DNA of 64,000 nucleotides from Kingdonia uniflora. Its lineage: Eukaryota; Streptophyta; Magnoliopsida; Ranunculales; Circaeasteraceae. The stretch lies in contig JACGCM010000440.1 in the NCBI GenBank assembly GCA_014058105.1, forward strand, positions 124,001 to 188,000. The letters run 5' to 3'. Positions 11,935 through 22,762 of this stretch are shown piece by piece; within the stretch, counting starts at the first letter, position 1, and each line of letters starts with the position of its first letter. A program made the translations under genes and the position numbers. The notes under the pieces are model-generated. The model made no database searches and had not been told where the DNA came from. It was given only the letters and a program-made list of their open reading frames with translations.

Positions 11935-12240
11935 GAGCTGAATGGATCACAACCTCAGGGTGGAGGCTTTTTACAGATGGATCAGCAGGACCTGAAGGGT
12001 CAGGAATCGGGATCATTTTGATTACCCCTTCTAATGACAGAATTGAGAAATCAATCCGTTTGGATTTTGAGGCCTCAAAATGTCACCGAGTATGAAGCTC
12101 TCATTCACGGACTCGAACTCGCACCTGAGCTCAATATCCCCAAACTCTCAGTTTACGCAGATTCACTACTCAGAGCAATACAAGAAGAACGGAAAGATGA
12201 TTGAATATGCAACCCTAGTTACAGATAGGATGAGTAAGTT
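11935..12240 (+). pseudogene. Element E second (archaeal-type) RNase H remnant
   Basis: About 60 codons after the first RNase H a second RNase H fold begins. The frame from 11940 reads GWRLFTDGSAGPEGSGIG followed by IILITPSNDRIEKSIRLDF, with the catalytic D of TDGSA. The frame then breaks, but YEAL.HGL and VYADS-like motifs follow. A second RNase H of archaeal type after the normal one is a known hallmark of the plant Tat lineage. D has the same block at about 30220-30480, with the key TDGSA reading TDRSV there. Confidence 0.8.
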
Positions 12241-12279
12241 CACGAAAGCGACTCTCGATTATCTTTCTCGAGGTAAAAA

Positions 12280-13680
12280 TAGATACGCCGATTCCTTGGC
12301 ATATCTAGCTGGGGTCTTGGATACTGAAGCTCGATATCTACAGATTGAAATCATTTCAACCCCCAGCATTGATCGTATTTTGTATGCACGATCAACACTG
12401 GGGGAGATGAAAGGGGAGATGACGATTGGTGAAAGCCTTTCTTAGCCTACCTCGGTGTCGACAACAATCGTAACGGACCATTCCCAACAAATCCAAATGA
12501 ACGCCGACAACTGATCAACAACTCGAAGCGTTGCATTACTCAAAATGGTATGATATACCGCCTTTCCGTCACAGGGCCTTACATCAAGTGCCTCTCCAAA
12601 TCAAAAGTAGGTGAACTGCTCTGCGAATTACATGAAGGAACTTCTGGCTCTCATGCCGCAGGTAGATCATTAGCAAACATAGTTATCACTCAAGGAGTAT
12701 TCTGGCCCAGCATGCGCAAGCAAGCAGAAGAGTACTCCCGCAGATGCGATACCTGCCAGAGACATGGACATATGATACGCGCCCCTGCGCTTAAACTCTA
12801 TGCAAGCATGGTTTTCTGACCATTCAAAAGATAGGCCCTAGATCTCGTCGACGAATTCCCTAACTCTCCAGGTAACCGCCACCACCTACTCGTAGCTATC
12901 GATTAATTTACAAAATGGGTAGAAGCAATTCTGCTATGTCGAACAAGAGAAGAAAAGGTCATCTCTTTTATCTGGAACCACATAATCACTTGGTTTGGGT
13001 TCCCCCACATAATTTATATCGATAACGGGCCCCAATTTGTGGGAGATAAAGTCGTAACCTTCATAAACCACCACAATATCATTCACTTACCATCAAATTT
13101 GTACTGCCCACAAGGTAATGGCCAAGCCGAAATCACCAACAAAACCATCGTCGATGGACTCAAAAAGCGGTTTCATTCACAGAAAAAAGAGAATTGGGTT
13201 CGCAAACTGCCTCACGTCATGTGGGCATATCGAACCAATCCTCGATAATCCACTAGGTGTACCCTATTCCTCCTTGCTTATGGCACTGAGGCCATCATTC
13301 TTTTTGAATATCATCATCTAGTTCGGGATCACGAGCTGACTGACGAGGAAAATGAGTTTGAATTGGCTTGCGACCTCAATATGATAAATGAGACTAGGGA
13401 ACGCACCATCGCTAACCTAGGTCGATATCATCATATGCTTGCCATATCATATAATAAATAAGTCAGGAGCTGTACTTTCCAAATCAAAGATCTCGCTCTC
13501 AGAGAAATTCCTCAACATCGCAAAGAGCCTCACGCTGGAAAATTAGCCGACAATTGAGAGGGTCAATTCATTATCACAGGTCTCTCAGGCCTCGAATTAT
13601 ACTATCTCATGACAGAAGAGGGAATCCCCATTTCAAATCCTTGGAACACTAGGTGATTGAAACGGTACTATCGTTAAGCG
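12280..13680 (+). pseudogene. Element E integrase remnant
   Basis: Integrase with all three parts. The zinc-binding HHCC domain is in the frame 12550-12819: ELHEGTSGSHAAGRSLA then YSRRCDTCQRHGH. The DDE core: D of the DEF region near 12840, DNGPQF near 13020-13035, and the E in PQGNGQAEITNKTI in the frame 13039-13248. A C-terminal module follows (ERTIANLGRYHHML, LREIPQHRKEPHAGKLAD, GLSGLELYYLM) to about 13665. Stops at several places (for example at 12818 and 13248). It would have inserted the cDNA and made the 5-bp duplication. Confidence 0.85.
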
Positions 13681-13839
13681 TCTTACTACTTCATTTCTAT
13701 TTCTCGCTTTTGTCTTTTCAATTTCAAAAGTGAGATTCTCATCTCTATCCAATGTAAATTTTAAACTTATCAATAAAAGTTTTTTTACAATATCATTCTC
13801 CTCACGAAATTTAACCACATTCTATAGATTAAAGCATAG

Positions 13840-14510
13840 ATTATACTATCTTACAATCGATCTTATCCGAGTTAGATCAAGGATATCACTTGATTTGGCT
13901 TCCTCTACTAAATCTCTGCGATTGCAGCAAGTATAACAACTTGTTTCATATCAAAGACTCTACCAAACAAAAGATAGGTTGAAGATGATACTAGCCTTCA
14001 CCTACTTCAACTTGTTTGGGTCATTTATAACTGATGGATCAAGGATATCACTTGGTTTGGCTAACTCTACTAAATCTCAGTGATTATAGCAAGTGTAGCA
14101 ACTTGTTTCATATCAAAGACTCTGCCAATCAAAAGATAGGTCGAAGGTGATACTAGCCTTCACCTACTTCAACTTGTTCGAGTCATTTAAACAGTTGGAT
14201 CAAGGATATCACTTGGTTTGGCTGACTCTACTAAATCTCTGCGATTGTAGCAAGTGTAGAAACTTATTTCATATCAAAGACTCTACCAGGCATAAGACAA
14301 GACAAAGGTAATACTAGCCTTCATCTCTTTCAATATGTTTGCGACATTTCTATAGTTTAAATCAAGTTTCAAATTGGCTTAACTCAACCCATTTCTGAAC
14401 GAATGTAAAAAATTATTTTATATTAAAGACCCCACCAAACACAAGATAAGGCAAAGGTCATACTAGCTTTGATCTATTTCAATGTGTCTGCAACAAATAC
14501 AATTTATTTA
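13840..14510 (+). repeat. Element E 161-bp tandem repeats between integrase and antisense gene
   Basis: Four diverged copies in direct order. The marker ATCAAGGATATCACTTG starts at about 13876, 14038 and 14199, with a decayed fourth copy at 14361, so the unit is 161-162 bases. Each unit also has CTCTACTAAATCTCTGCG and AACTTGTTTCATATCAAAG. Element D has the same array with the same period. Arrays at this place are known from Ogre/Tat elements and can give rise to satellite DNA. Confidence 0.9.
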
Positions 14511-14519
14511 TTTAGGTCA

Positions 14520-15911
14520 AATTCATATTACAAGGAATTCTTTTCTACTGATGGAGTGTCAGCAGTGCTTCCCCCTTCATCAAGAGGTCAAACTTTCAGT
14601 TCACAGATTACAGCAGCTCTACCCGTCTCTATCAACTCAGCAGTTCGAGGACCCAAATAGGTTTCCATGACGCCCAGACAGTTCCCTCGATCTATTTCAA
14701 CTCCACAAATACATCCTTTATCTGACAATCTTTTGAATAAGGTATATCTCGTTCTGACTCAAGTCTTTTTACTTCTTTTACAAAATATGCAACAATCGCC
14801 TTTAGCAGGTCTAAGCGTGACGCATCAGGTATTACCATTATTGTAAATTTTTCTCTCACCTTCTCGAGGCGTGACTCTAACCTAGCATACGCATCCTTCT
14901 GTTCAATCATTTCCGCGTCGACCTTTACATAATATATCACATTTTTTCCAACTTTTTTATGTACTTAGCAGATTCAGCTAGGTTCATGGCTTCTAAGTCT
15001 ACTACACGAGCACGAAGTTTCTCGCTTTCAACGTTTAACTCTTCCCTGGCTGAAGTATCTTTTCATAATTCCTCTTTCCTCTTCATCAGCGATTCCTTTG
15101 CTTTAATTTACCCTTCTAAAACTTTCTCCCTGATAAGAGTAGCATCAAACTTCTGCTGGCATTCCCTCAAGTTTGCATTTCCTCTCTGAACATGCCTCTT
15201 AATACGAGACACATTACTATCTAGCTCTCTAATTTGACCTGAGAGACTAACTACATCCCCTCGAACTAGAGAAGCCTTAACATCAGTTCTACCTCCCCCA
15301 GAATTTTTTCTAGCCTCCGCTTTCTTAGCACGCGCGATAGCCGGCGCCAGCTCAGACTTAAGTCGGGCAACCCTCCCATTTAAATCGTTACAATTTCGTT
15401 GCATTTCTCGGAACTCCATGTCCTTGGTGGGTAGGGCTATTTGCAAGTGTTCAGCTGCAGCCTCCGAAGTTGATAGATTTTCTCGAACTACCATCAGCTC
15501 ATTGTCTTTTTCAATAATTTTTTGTCTCATTCACTCCAGCCCGTTCCTACACTTCTGGAGATTAGATCGAGATCGTTCCTTCAATCTGTCTAACGCCTGA
15601 ATACGGCATTGAGCCATGTCAGCCTGCTTACCCTTAACCGTTAATGCGTCAACCTGACTTTGAAGCTTCTCGGCGACTTCTGTTACCTCCGCTAGCTCTT
15701 TTAGCCCCTTACCTATTTCGACATTTTTTTCTTCGGTCTGAAGAGTGAGGTCGGAAGCGGCCTGGGTTACCTCCACAAGTTTAAAATGCGCCTTTACATA
15801 TTGATCTTCTCTATTCTCGTTCGCCTCCCTTATCCTATCAAACTTCTCTGCAAATTCCCGATTACACTTGAGTACGTTGTCCTTACGAGAGCGAGATGAA
15901 TCTAATTCGAC
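14520..15911 (-). pseudogene. Element E antisense gene, exon 6 (coiled-coil part)
   Basis: Last exon of the antisense gene. It begins after an AG at 15912-15913 and reads VELDSSRSRKDNVLKCNREF, then through 15108-15530 and 14692-14940. Composition is very rich in E, K, R, L with heptad spacing, so a long coiled coil is expected. In-frame stops after NGLE (about 15531) and after VLEG (about 15108) break it. The same exon in C keeps 288 open codons and in D is also broken. Confidence 0.65.
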
Positions 15912-16218
15912 CTGGGGAATATAACAATTTTTAGTACAGTTCGATTCAGGAAAACTTTTGAATATATACATACTTCATTTCTAAAGATTCTATACGATAT
16001 CTAACTCTTCATCTTTACTACTTTAGTGCGTTATTAGATAAATGCTTCGTGAGGTCTACTACGGAGTTAAAGGTACATACTTTCGATACGCTTCTTTATA
16101 TAAATAGTGTTGGATTTTTACCATGCACTATACTGAGGTTATCTGCATTTATATCCTACTTACGTGATAACTTAACATTGGTATAATATGCAAGTCAAAA
16201 GACCTGTTACATTCTAAC

Positions 16219-17494
16219 CTGCTGCTCCGCTTGAGCAGACAACAAAGCTGTAGAGATCTCTCTTTCCCTGGCAATCCTAGACTCTAGACCTTTTACTATG
16301 AGACTCATTTTTCTAAGTGCCTTCAAGAGGTTTATAAAACAAGTCAACCTATAGAAGTTTCTTCCCCACACACAATTCAACAATTTACAAATATTTATAC
16401 AAATGCACGTTTCTACCCTACCTTCTCACTATTACCCTCTGGGAGTTCGCCATCATCCCCTTGGTTGCCGAGCACCATCTGACGAGAGACACTATCCAGA
16501 ACGTCAACGATCCCCACCACTTCTGCTTCCTCCACATCTTCCTACTCAACATAGGTGTCTGCCTTAATGGCATCTACCTCCTCCTCAGAATAGCCCTTCA
16601 GCATCATGTGACACCCCAGTCTGTCACGCTCCTCGACCATCTCGTCTAGATTGGCTCTCATCTTCACCTGTAACTGACCAATCGCCACGGCATGAGAAGC
16701 CTTTAGCTGCCTAACTTCCTTCAGAGCATCAGTCCTCGCTCGAGTTAGTTCCTATTCCAGCTTGATCTTCGCCTTCTTCAGCTCAGATTTTTCTTCCTTA
16801 ATGTTGAGCCAAATCCCCTTAATAAGACGAGCAACCTGCAAAAAATTAAATTGATCTCAGCGATTAGCTCGAAGTGCATTAAACAACTCTTTCCTATAAT
16901 ATAAACTTACCATCTTGTTCAGGTCTTCCTCTCAATGGAGAATCGCAAACCTAGCCCTTTCCTTGACCTCTTTGAGGTCGTCCACCGCAGAAGATCGCCC
17001 CTCAATGGCCTTATCTCCTGAATCCCCCGAGGGTTTGACTCTCCTCCATTTTTCTTTTGCGACCTCATCACTTTCAGTGGTACTAGAGGCCGACAAAGCC
17101 TTTAACATCCATTTTTTCAGATATTTTTGAGCTATTTTGCTCGACGTATCGGGATTTGGTTGAGCCAAACTTCCTATTCCAGAAGTCTTGGACAAGTTGG
17201 TTCGAACCTCCCCACCACTCACTTGCCTCTTCCCTTCGTCAACACCCACCATCGACTTGGTCGACTGAGCTTTTTGGACATTTTTCGACCTGCTATCAAT
17301 CCTCTTCTTTCTACTCAGGCCGAGTCCCTTCAACATAAATTCAAGCTCAATCTCCTCCTCCGCAACTTCATCCAATATAGACTCTTTCCTCTCCACTTTA
17401 GACTTCACACCTACAATGAACAACATTTTTATTATCAACTACAGTTATCAGTGACATATAGCAATAATTCTATCTATGCATGTCTATACTTACT
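16219..17494 (-). pseudogene. Element E antisense gene, exons 5, 4, 3
   Basis: Exon 3 17410-16911, exon 4 16835-16422, exon 5 16320-16219, with introns 17411-17493, 16836-16910, 16321-16421 and 15912-16218, all GT..AG and matched in C and D. Exon 3 holds an open frame (SKVERKESILDEVAEEEIEL, then a basic, serine-rich linker with SRKKR that could be a nuclear signal). Exon 4 includes the acidic MLKGYSEEEVDAIKADTYVE. Only a few stops occur. The protein lies downstream of the globular domain and upstream of the coiled coil. Confidence 0.65.
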
Positions 17495-18298
17495 TTGTTT
17501 TATAGTTCTAAACCGAAGTTCCAAAGGTTCTTCGTCATCTCTTTGAAGACAATTACCCTTCACCCATATGACGTTGTCATTCCAGGATCGACCTGCGAAA
17601 TTCAGATCGAAGAAGCGACTCCGAGTTGCGCTCGCAAAGAAATATGACCCTTCACTGGCCTTATAATTCTTCACCCCATAAAAATGCAAAATTTCATCAG
17701 GGGTTATCCTCCTCACTTTTCCCCCCTTCTCCCATTTTTCATTTAGATGATCACACACGGTTATTACCTCCCACATATTCCCATTCAATTGAACAGGATA
17801 TGCCTCGATTGCATTCATAATCCCCTTCGCCAAATTAGTGAGGGGAAGACTCAACCCATACTCTAATTAAGATAGGTAACACAAAAAACCCTATGAGAGG
17901 TCACTCCGAACATCCCCATCGAAGTATTTTAAAGAGATCAATTTATCTCTACCCCTATCTCTTTTTTCCACTTCCAAATCAGCCAACAGATAAAAGTACT
18001 CTTCCCCCACCGCTACCGTACAACCCCAAAACTGCCTACAGATATATTCTACACAATTACCCCACTTCCCTCCTACGGCCGCCTTAGCTTAACAAAACCT
18101 TTTAAAGGCATCAGAACCAGGAGGATAAGATATCAATTGGCCAGGAAAACCCGAGAATTATTCCAATCCTACTTCCCCCTCACTATTAGACTCATTCGTC
18201 CGACCAGAGGTCGATATCTCATTAACAGACGAACTACCCATCTCAACAACAATTTCTACAGGCACGTTTTCGATTATAAAATGCCTCTCACGCTCGAC
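17494..18298 (-). pseudogene. Element E antisense gene, exon 2 (PF04195-like domain)
   Basis: Exon 2 starts after an AG at 18299-18300 and ends at a GTAAGT at 17493-17492. Its 3' half is an open frame of 126 codons (17854-17474 as read without splicing). It shows the pattern of the 'putative gypsy type transposon' family: LSLPLTNLAKGIMNAIEAYP, PVQLNGNMWEVI, GSYFFASATRSRFFDLNF, SWNDNVIWVKGNC. The 5' half has several stops. The family assignment is from the order of conserved W, G, F and Y residues as I remember the family, not from a search. Confidence 0.6.
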
Positions 18299-18328
18299 CT
18301 ACATACAGGTTAAGGTATCTATCATTCT

Positions 18329-18352
18329 TATATATATATATATATATATATA
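18329..18352. repeat. (TA)n microsatellite inside intron 1 of the E antisense gene
   Basis: A run of about 11 TA units within the 108-bp intron 18299-18406. The matching introns in C and D lack it. Confidence 0.9.
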
Positions 18353-18406
18353 TCTTTAACACATTCAGTATATACGGCAACATATATTGCATATATCTCT
18401 ACTAAC

Positions 18407-18835
18407 CTTCAGTATATGAATGAAAATCTGCAGTAGCACCAAGCCTTTCCCTCACGATGCTGTTGTATAGCCACCTATGAGATTCAGTGACTTTTACCCT
18501 CTTTAACAGTTGATCCTCTTCGGATAACTCCTTATCAAATCCCCTAATTTTTTGTCTCTCTCTCTCTGTGTGCTCTCTAAATTTTTAAAAGTTGAAAAAT
18601 GTTTGATTGGAGATGAAGAAGCACTATTTATCTTTTCTCTCTCAAGCGGCTGGCATTTATTGTGCCTCGCACGACCCGTCCTCGATTTCGGAACCGATGA
18701 ATCATTTCCATTCTCGATGTCAGACGTCTTGTACCTTTTCAATAAAACTACATTTCTATCATTACAACTCCCCTCATTTTTTAGCATATTTTTCTCTCCT
18801 ATTTCTATATCTTTTCCTGACCTTCCCATACTCAT
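18407..18835 (-). pseudogene. Element E antisense gene, exon 1
   Basis: First exon, opening with MSMGRSGKDIEIGEKNM at 18835. The same start is seen in D (MSVEKSDKDMETGDKN, 37280) and C (MSMGGSERNF, 22762). It ends at a GTTAGT splice site after a stretch reading RWLYNSIVRERLGATADFHS. The 5' frame (to 18503) and the 3' frame are out of register in all three elements. Either the real start lies in the second frame and the first is an upstream ORF, or a small intron is missed. Confidence 0.5.
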
Positions 18836-19157
18836 GATGACTCACTCTATACGATATCAGATTTTTACCTCCTTACATACAAAGCCAAACCAGAAGATTC
18901 TAGATTTTCAACTTTTTGTTTCCCTGTCTTTGTTTATCATACTTATAGTAATTGACGTCGTTTTCTAAACTATGCAAATTTTCAAAATTATTCAAATTAT
19001 TTGCTAAAACAGTCTCAAAATAGATTTGCACCTATAGAGGATCCGATTGACTTAGATAGTTTTTGTTACATTCAACAAAAATGTATTATTCATAATCAAA
19101 GCTTTATGCAACATCTATCGCAGCCCTAGTAAAACTGGACGATGTCATCCAATCACA

Positions 19158-19451
19158 TTATTCATCAGTTCTCAAATCTTCGAATTCGATCTCAACTTCA
19201 GCAATCAAACCAACCAACCTTTTTCGTTCTATCGCATCCCTAACCAATTCATGAAAGCACACCTCATAGAAATAACGAGCATACTTCAGTTCTCTGCTCC
19301 TTACATCTAATCCTTCAAGCTGACATTTCCTCACGGGTAGCTCAGCATCATAGCCAAACGAACCAAAAATCCTTTCCCGTACTTTAGCAATTTTTATGGC
19401 CAATCGTCCTTCCGCGGCATGACGAATCCCCTGAGATCGAGTCCGTACCAT
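19158..19451 (-). CDS. Element E small antisense ORF b
   Basis: An open frame of 97 codons starting MVRTRSQGIRHAAEGR and ending FEDLRTDE. A TATA box (TATAAATACG on the minus strand, about 19493-19502) lies some 45 bases upstream of the start codon. Homologous frames occur in C (start about 23365) and D (start about 37898), both broken by stops but alignable: RLAI.IA.VRE.IFG..YD..LP. The protein is basic at its start and acidic at its end. I do not recognise a known family. The MV.TR start resembles that of ORF a. Confidence 0.55.
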   Translation of the reverse strand: MVRTRSQGIRHAAEGRLAIKIAKVRERIFGSFGYDAELPVRKCQLEGLDVRSRELKYARYFYEVCFHELVRDAIERKRLVGLIAEVEIEFEDLRTDE

Positions 19452-20389
19452 CCAATTCCTTACTCAATATATTTTTTACAGATCATCTTACCCGTATTTA
19501 TACGTTTCTCACAATACTTTCCCTCAAAAACGTGATTTTTACCTTGTATCTCGTAACGGAATAAATTATTTGAACTTATCCCCTCACCAATACTTACATG
19601 ATTTATCATACTCGACCTCATGTTACCAAAATTGAACCTCTATCGACCGTTAGAAGCTTGAATTTCCACCATTACATATTTCCTATAATTTTTCTCCCTC
19701 ACTTGTTTAAAACACAAATCATACTTACATTACAACGACATTGTCAGTACGTACTCATATCAGTTTGAGCATCACAACAATAATGTTCTCATTTCTTATA
19801 AACTTTTATTCATTTTTCACACCTTGCACAATTCAGTTCGATTATGAATTTTTTTTTCTATATACAGATTATTAAATGACAAATTTTATTCATGTCGAAA
19901 ACATTACATACGATTTACAGATAACAAGTTTTTCAGTACATCGATCTCAGGAATAAAACAAAAATGTTATAGGTCCAGCACCAAACTCTAGGTACTTTTC
20001 AGATAATAAGTATTTCCCTATTTGTTCAAAGTCACAGGTCATTCAGGCACGCAGAGGCATCAACTTCTCTAGTTCTTCTTGCTTTAGTGATCTTTCACCC
20101 AAATGCAAAGTGGGCATTGGAGCCAACAAAGAGATTCCCTCGCATAAGTTTGGTTGAAGTCTAGTCGAAGTTTAAATGGAAACTATACAAGCAGTAAACT
20201 CAGTGCTAGAATAAAACTCTCGAACTAAGAGTCTTCTGAGCGCCAAAACGTGATGGAAATACAGAAACAGACTCCCACTAGTTGTCTCCCTCTTCCACTA
20301 CCATCACCCTCTCCTCTAAAACCGCCACCTCCGAAGAGTTGGTAAAGATTAAGAGGGCCCAACCTTAGAATCCATGGTGACACAAGAAA

Positions 20390-20692
20390 TCAGCATATCT
20401 GCCCTGCAGATACACCTATCCCTACATATGCAGCCCTAACCCTGTAATTTGCAAGAGTACGGAGACAGGCCCACCGGTCCTTGCCTGTCAAGACGGCGAC
20501 ATGAAACCTCCACTTATAGTAAAATTCCTCCACAGCTTCAACCGCTTCCTCTTTCGACATACCTTGATAAATCGGATGAATAGGAGCGGGTATCGACATC
20601 TCCAAGGATTGGTCACCAAAGTATTTCAACTTTAACCTCTGCGTTTCAGTCACTATCCTCTCTTCAAGGACTATCCTCCGAGTCTTCACCAT
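20390..20692 (-). CDS. Element E small antisense ORF a
   Basis: An open frame of 100 codons starting MVKTRRIVLEERI, with LKLKYFGDQSLEMSIP, YQGMSKEEAVEAVEEFYYKW and RFHVAVLTGKDRWACLRTLA. A TATA box (TATAAATAGT, 20770-20761 on the minus strand) lies about 70 bases upstream. The copy in C (24605-24267, 112 codons) is also fully open and alignable along its length. The copy in D is broken by a shift near 39115. No known family recognised. Function unknown; the position next to the 3' LTR puts its promoter in antisense to the element. Confidence 0.6.
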   Translation of the reverse strand: MVKTRRIVLEERIVTETQRLKLKYFGDQSLEMSIPAPIHPIYQGMSKEEAVEAVEEFYYKWRFHVAVLTGKDRWACLRTLANYRVRAAYVGIGVSAGQIC

Positions 20693-20760
20693 TTTAAAAA
20701 ATGTTCAAGTTTCAGAATAAGTTACGCACGCAGGCACTGTTTCAAAAATTTGCTACAGGT

Positions 20761-20770
20761 ACTATTTATA
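20761..20770 (-). promoter_or_regulatory. Antisense TATA box upstream of ORF a (element E)
   Basis: Minus strand TATAAATAGTACC, found at the same place in C (about 24668-24675) and D (about 39218-39227). Each time it lies 65-75 bases before the ORF a start codon. Confidence 0.55.
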
Positions 20771-20998
20771 AAACCCTACATTTATTGTGCAGGTACGTTT
20801 TCTCAAGTGTCATCATTTATTATAGACGTGAGTATTAAATAGCGACCGTCACATACATCCGCATCTACATCATCATTTACTATCCATCACTTCCCAATAT
20901 CGCATAACTTCCATCCAGTCAAACGCCATCATTACTCTGTTTCAAATGTTAAAGTTTTCACACATTTTTTCTTAACCAAAACCACTCATGACTTCGGT

Positions 20999-21012
20999 TG
21001 CGAGGGGGCGAT
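20999..21012 (+). other. Element E polypurine tract
   Basis: GCGAGGGGGCGAT ends directly at the TG of the 3' LTR. The same GAGGGGGC tract stands before the 3' LTRs of C and D. It primes plus-strand DNA synthesis. Confidence 0.8.
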
Positions 21013-21581
21013 TGTAGGGACTTATCCCTCAATCTCATTCAAAATTGAGCTCACCCAGGTTAAATTATCTCTATCTCAGGCTCACACATTTGTAACACTC
21101 TAATCAATATTCCAGCCAGCCCTACGAACTACTCAAGAAAGTGGACCGAGCTAAACCTATAAAACATTACCCAGTCAAAGACACCTATCTCTCACAAGCT
21201 CGTCAGTTATTCAGTCAATCGCCACTAACCACATTATTCGAAAAATGTCCTCTAGTACGATGAAAAGCTGTGGGGAAAGCCTATACAAAAAAAAGTTCCA
21301 TAAGAGACAGGGACCAAAAAAATTACACAAACTTCTTATTTGCGAGATTCAAAGCATTTATATATTTATAAATCACTTGTAACAAAGATATCTGCCTCAA
21401 ACAATAAAGATACTTTCACAAAAATCCTTCATACGAGGTCGTGGTTTTTACCTATTAAGAGATTTTCTACGCTAAAAATACATGTTTCCATTTCTTACTT
21501 TCCATTAGAGTATTATTACAGGTTCATTGGTGTGATAGCAAATTCCTAACCTTTTCGAGCTTACGGAATTTGGCCATTACA
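21013..21581 (+). repeat. Element E 3' LTR
   Basis: 569 bases from TGTAGGGACTTATCC to TGGCCATTACA. It matches the 5' LTR apart from the 200-base duplication there. The TATA box of the 5' LTR is decayed here (CCTATACAAAA). Confidence 0.93.
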
Positions 21582-21586
21582 CCTAT
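21582..21586. repeat. Target site duplication of element E, right copy
   Basis: CCTAT, identical to 7215-7219. Confidence 0.9.
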
Positions 21587-22762
21587 GGTATTTAGTATAC
21601 CTTTAGCAAGGTTGCTCAAAGGCAATCTTAGCCCATCTTCTAATTGGGACAGATAGCACAGAAACCCCTTGTACAAATCATTTTGAACGTTCTCATCAAA
21701 CTACTCTAGAGATATCGATTCTTTTACCTTCCTTTTCTTTCTCTCCTATTCTAAGTCAGGCAAAAAAAAAAAATATTTTTCCCCACTCTCCACAATATAT
21801 CCCCTAAACAACCTCCCGACATGTTTTACAACATTACCCCATTTTCTACCTACAATAACTTTGGATTTACATAACTTTTTGAATACATAAGAGTTCGGAG
21901 GATAAAAGCACAAACTACCAGGGAAATTTGGAAATTACAATTCATCCTCCCCCTTAGAGTCTATATTTACAGATCCTACATTCTCGGACACACCCGTACA
22001 ACCAGAAGTTGATGTCCCCACCTCAGGTAAAACCTCTATTACAGATGTAGGCTAAAGGATGAGGATTTATTTCTAAAACAGATTCTCCTCATGCCCCAAC
22101 CTACATACAGGTCTAGGTATTCTGCCAATTCACTCAATCATTATCTTTTGTTTGTATACATCCATACATGCATATACTATATCTCTATTATACATATGAA
22201 AACCATATCTTCATACATACATATCAAATAATCTTTTCAAACATTTACTATAAATAGCATAATTTTCTAAATTTTGAAAACCAACGCATAATTTCAAAAC
22301 TTAACACACATTAAAAACTCAATCACTAACCTTCAACGTCTGAGTATGAATCAGATGTAGCACCCAATCCTTTTTTCACCACGACACAATACAACCAACG
22401 TCTAGATTCTACTTCCACGGACTTCTCGTCCCTTATACAATGATCACCTTCGTTCATTCTCTCACGCGATTCTCTACAAGTGTTATCTTTTCTCTTACGC
22501 TGCTCTTTTGTTTTTTAGAACTTGATAAACGTTTGAATGAGAAAGAACTATTATTTATAATTTCTTTCTTAAACTGCTGGCAGTTATTGGGACTCGAACA
22601 AGCCATCATCGGTTTTAGAACCGAGGTGTCCCTTCCACAATTAATGTCAGATGTTTCATACCTTTTCGGTGAAATCACCTTCCTATCATTACCCCACCTT
22701 TTATATTTTAATATATTTTTATCTCACCCAACAAAATTTCTCTCAGACCCTCCCATACTCAT
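21582..22762 (-). pseudogene. Element C antisense gene, exon 1 and upstream part of exon 2
   Basis: Continuation of the C antisense gene across element E. Exon 1 22762-22331 starts MSMGGSERNF and has an early TGA; its later part reads KRYETSDINCGRD as in E (KRYKTSDIENGND). Intron 22101-22330 has GT..AG at the E and D positions. Exon 2 runs 22100 to 21582 and resumes at 7219 after the E insertion. Confidence 0.6.

Larger units (their letters stand above)
7220..21581 (+). mobile_element. Element E: complete Tat/Ogre-type LTR retrotransposon, nested in C
   Basis: A 14,362-base element with LTRs at both ends, a primer-binding site, gag-pol on the plus strand, a 161-bp tandem-repeat zone, an antisense gene region and a polypurine tract. 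The perfect CCTAT duplication on both sides proves one insertion event. Removing E rejoins exon 2 of the antisense gene of element C, so E is younger than C. The large size, second RNase H, tandem repeats and antisense region place it in the Tat lineage (Tat, Ogre, Retand). Coding frames hold many stops, so it is not autonomous. Confidence 0.93.
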
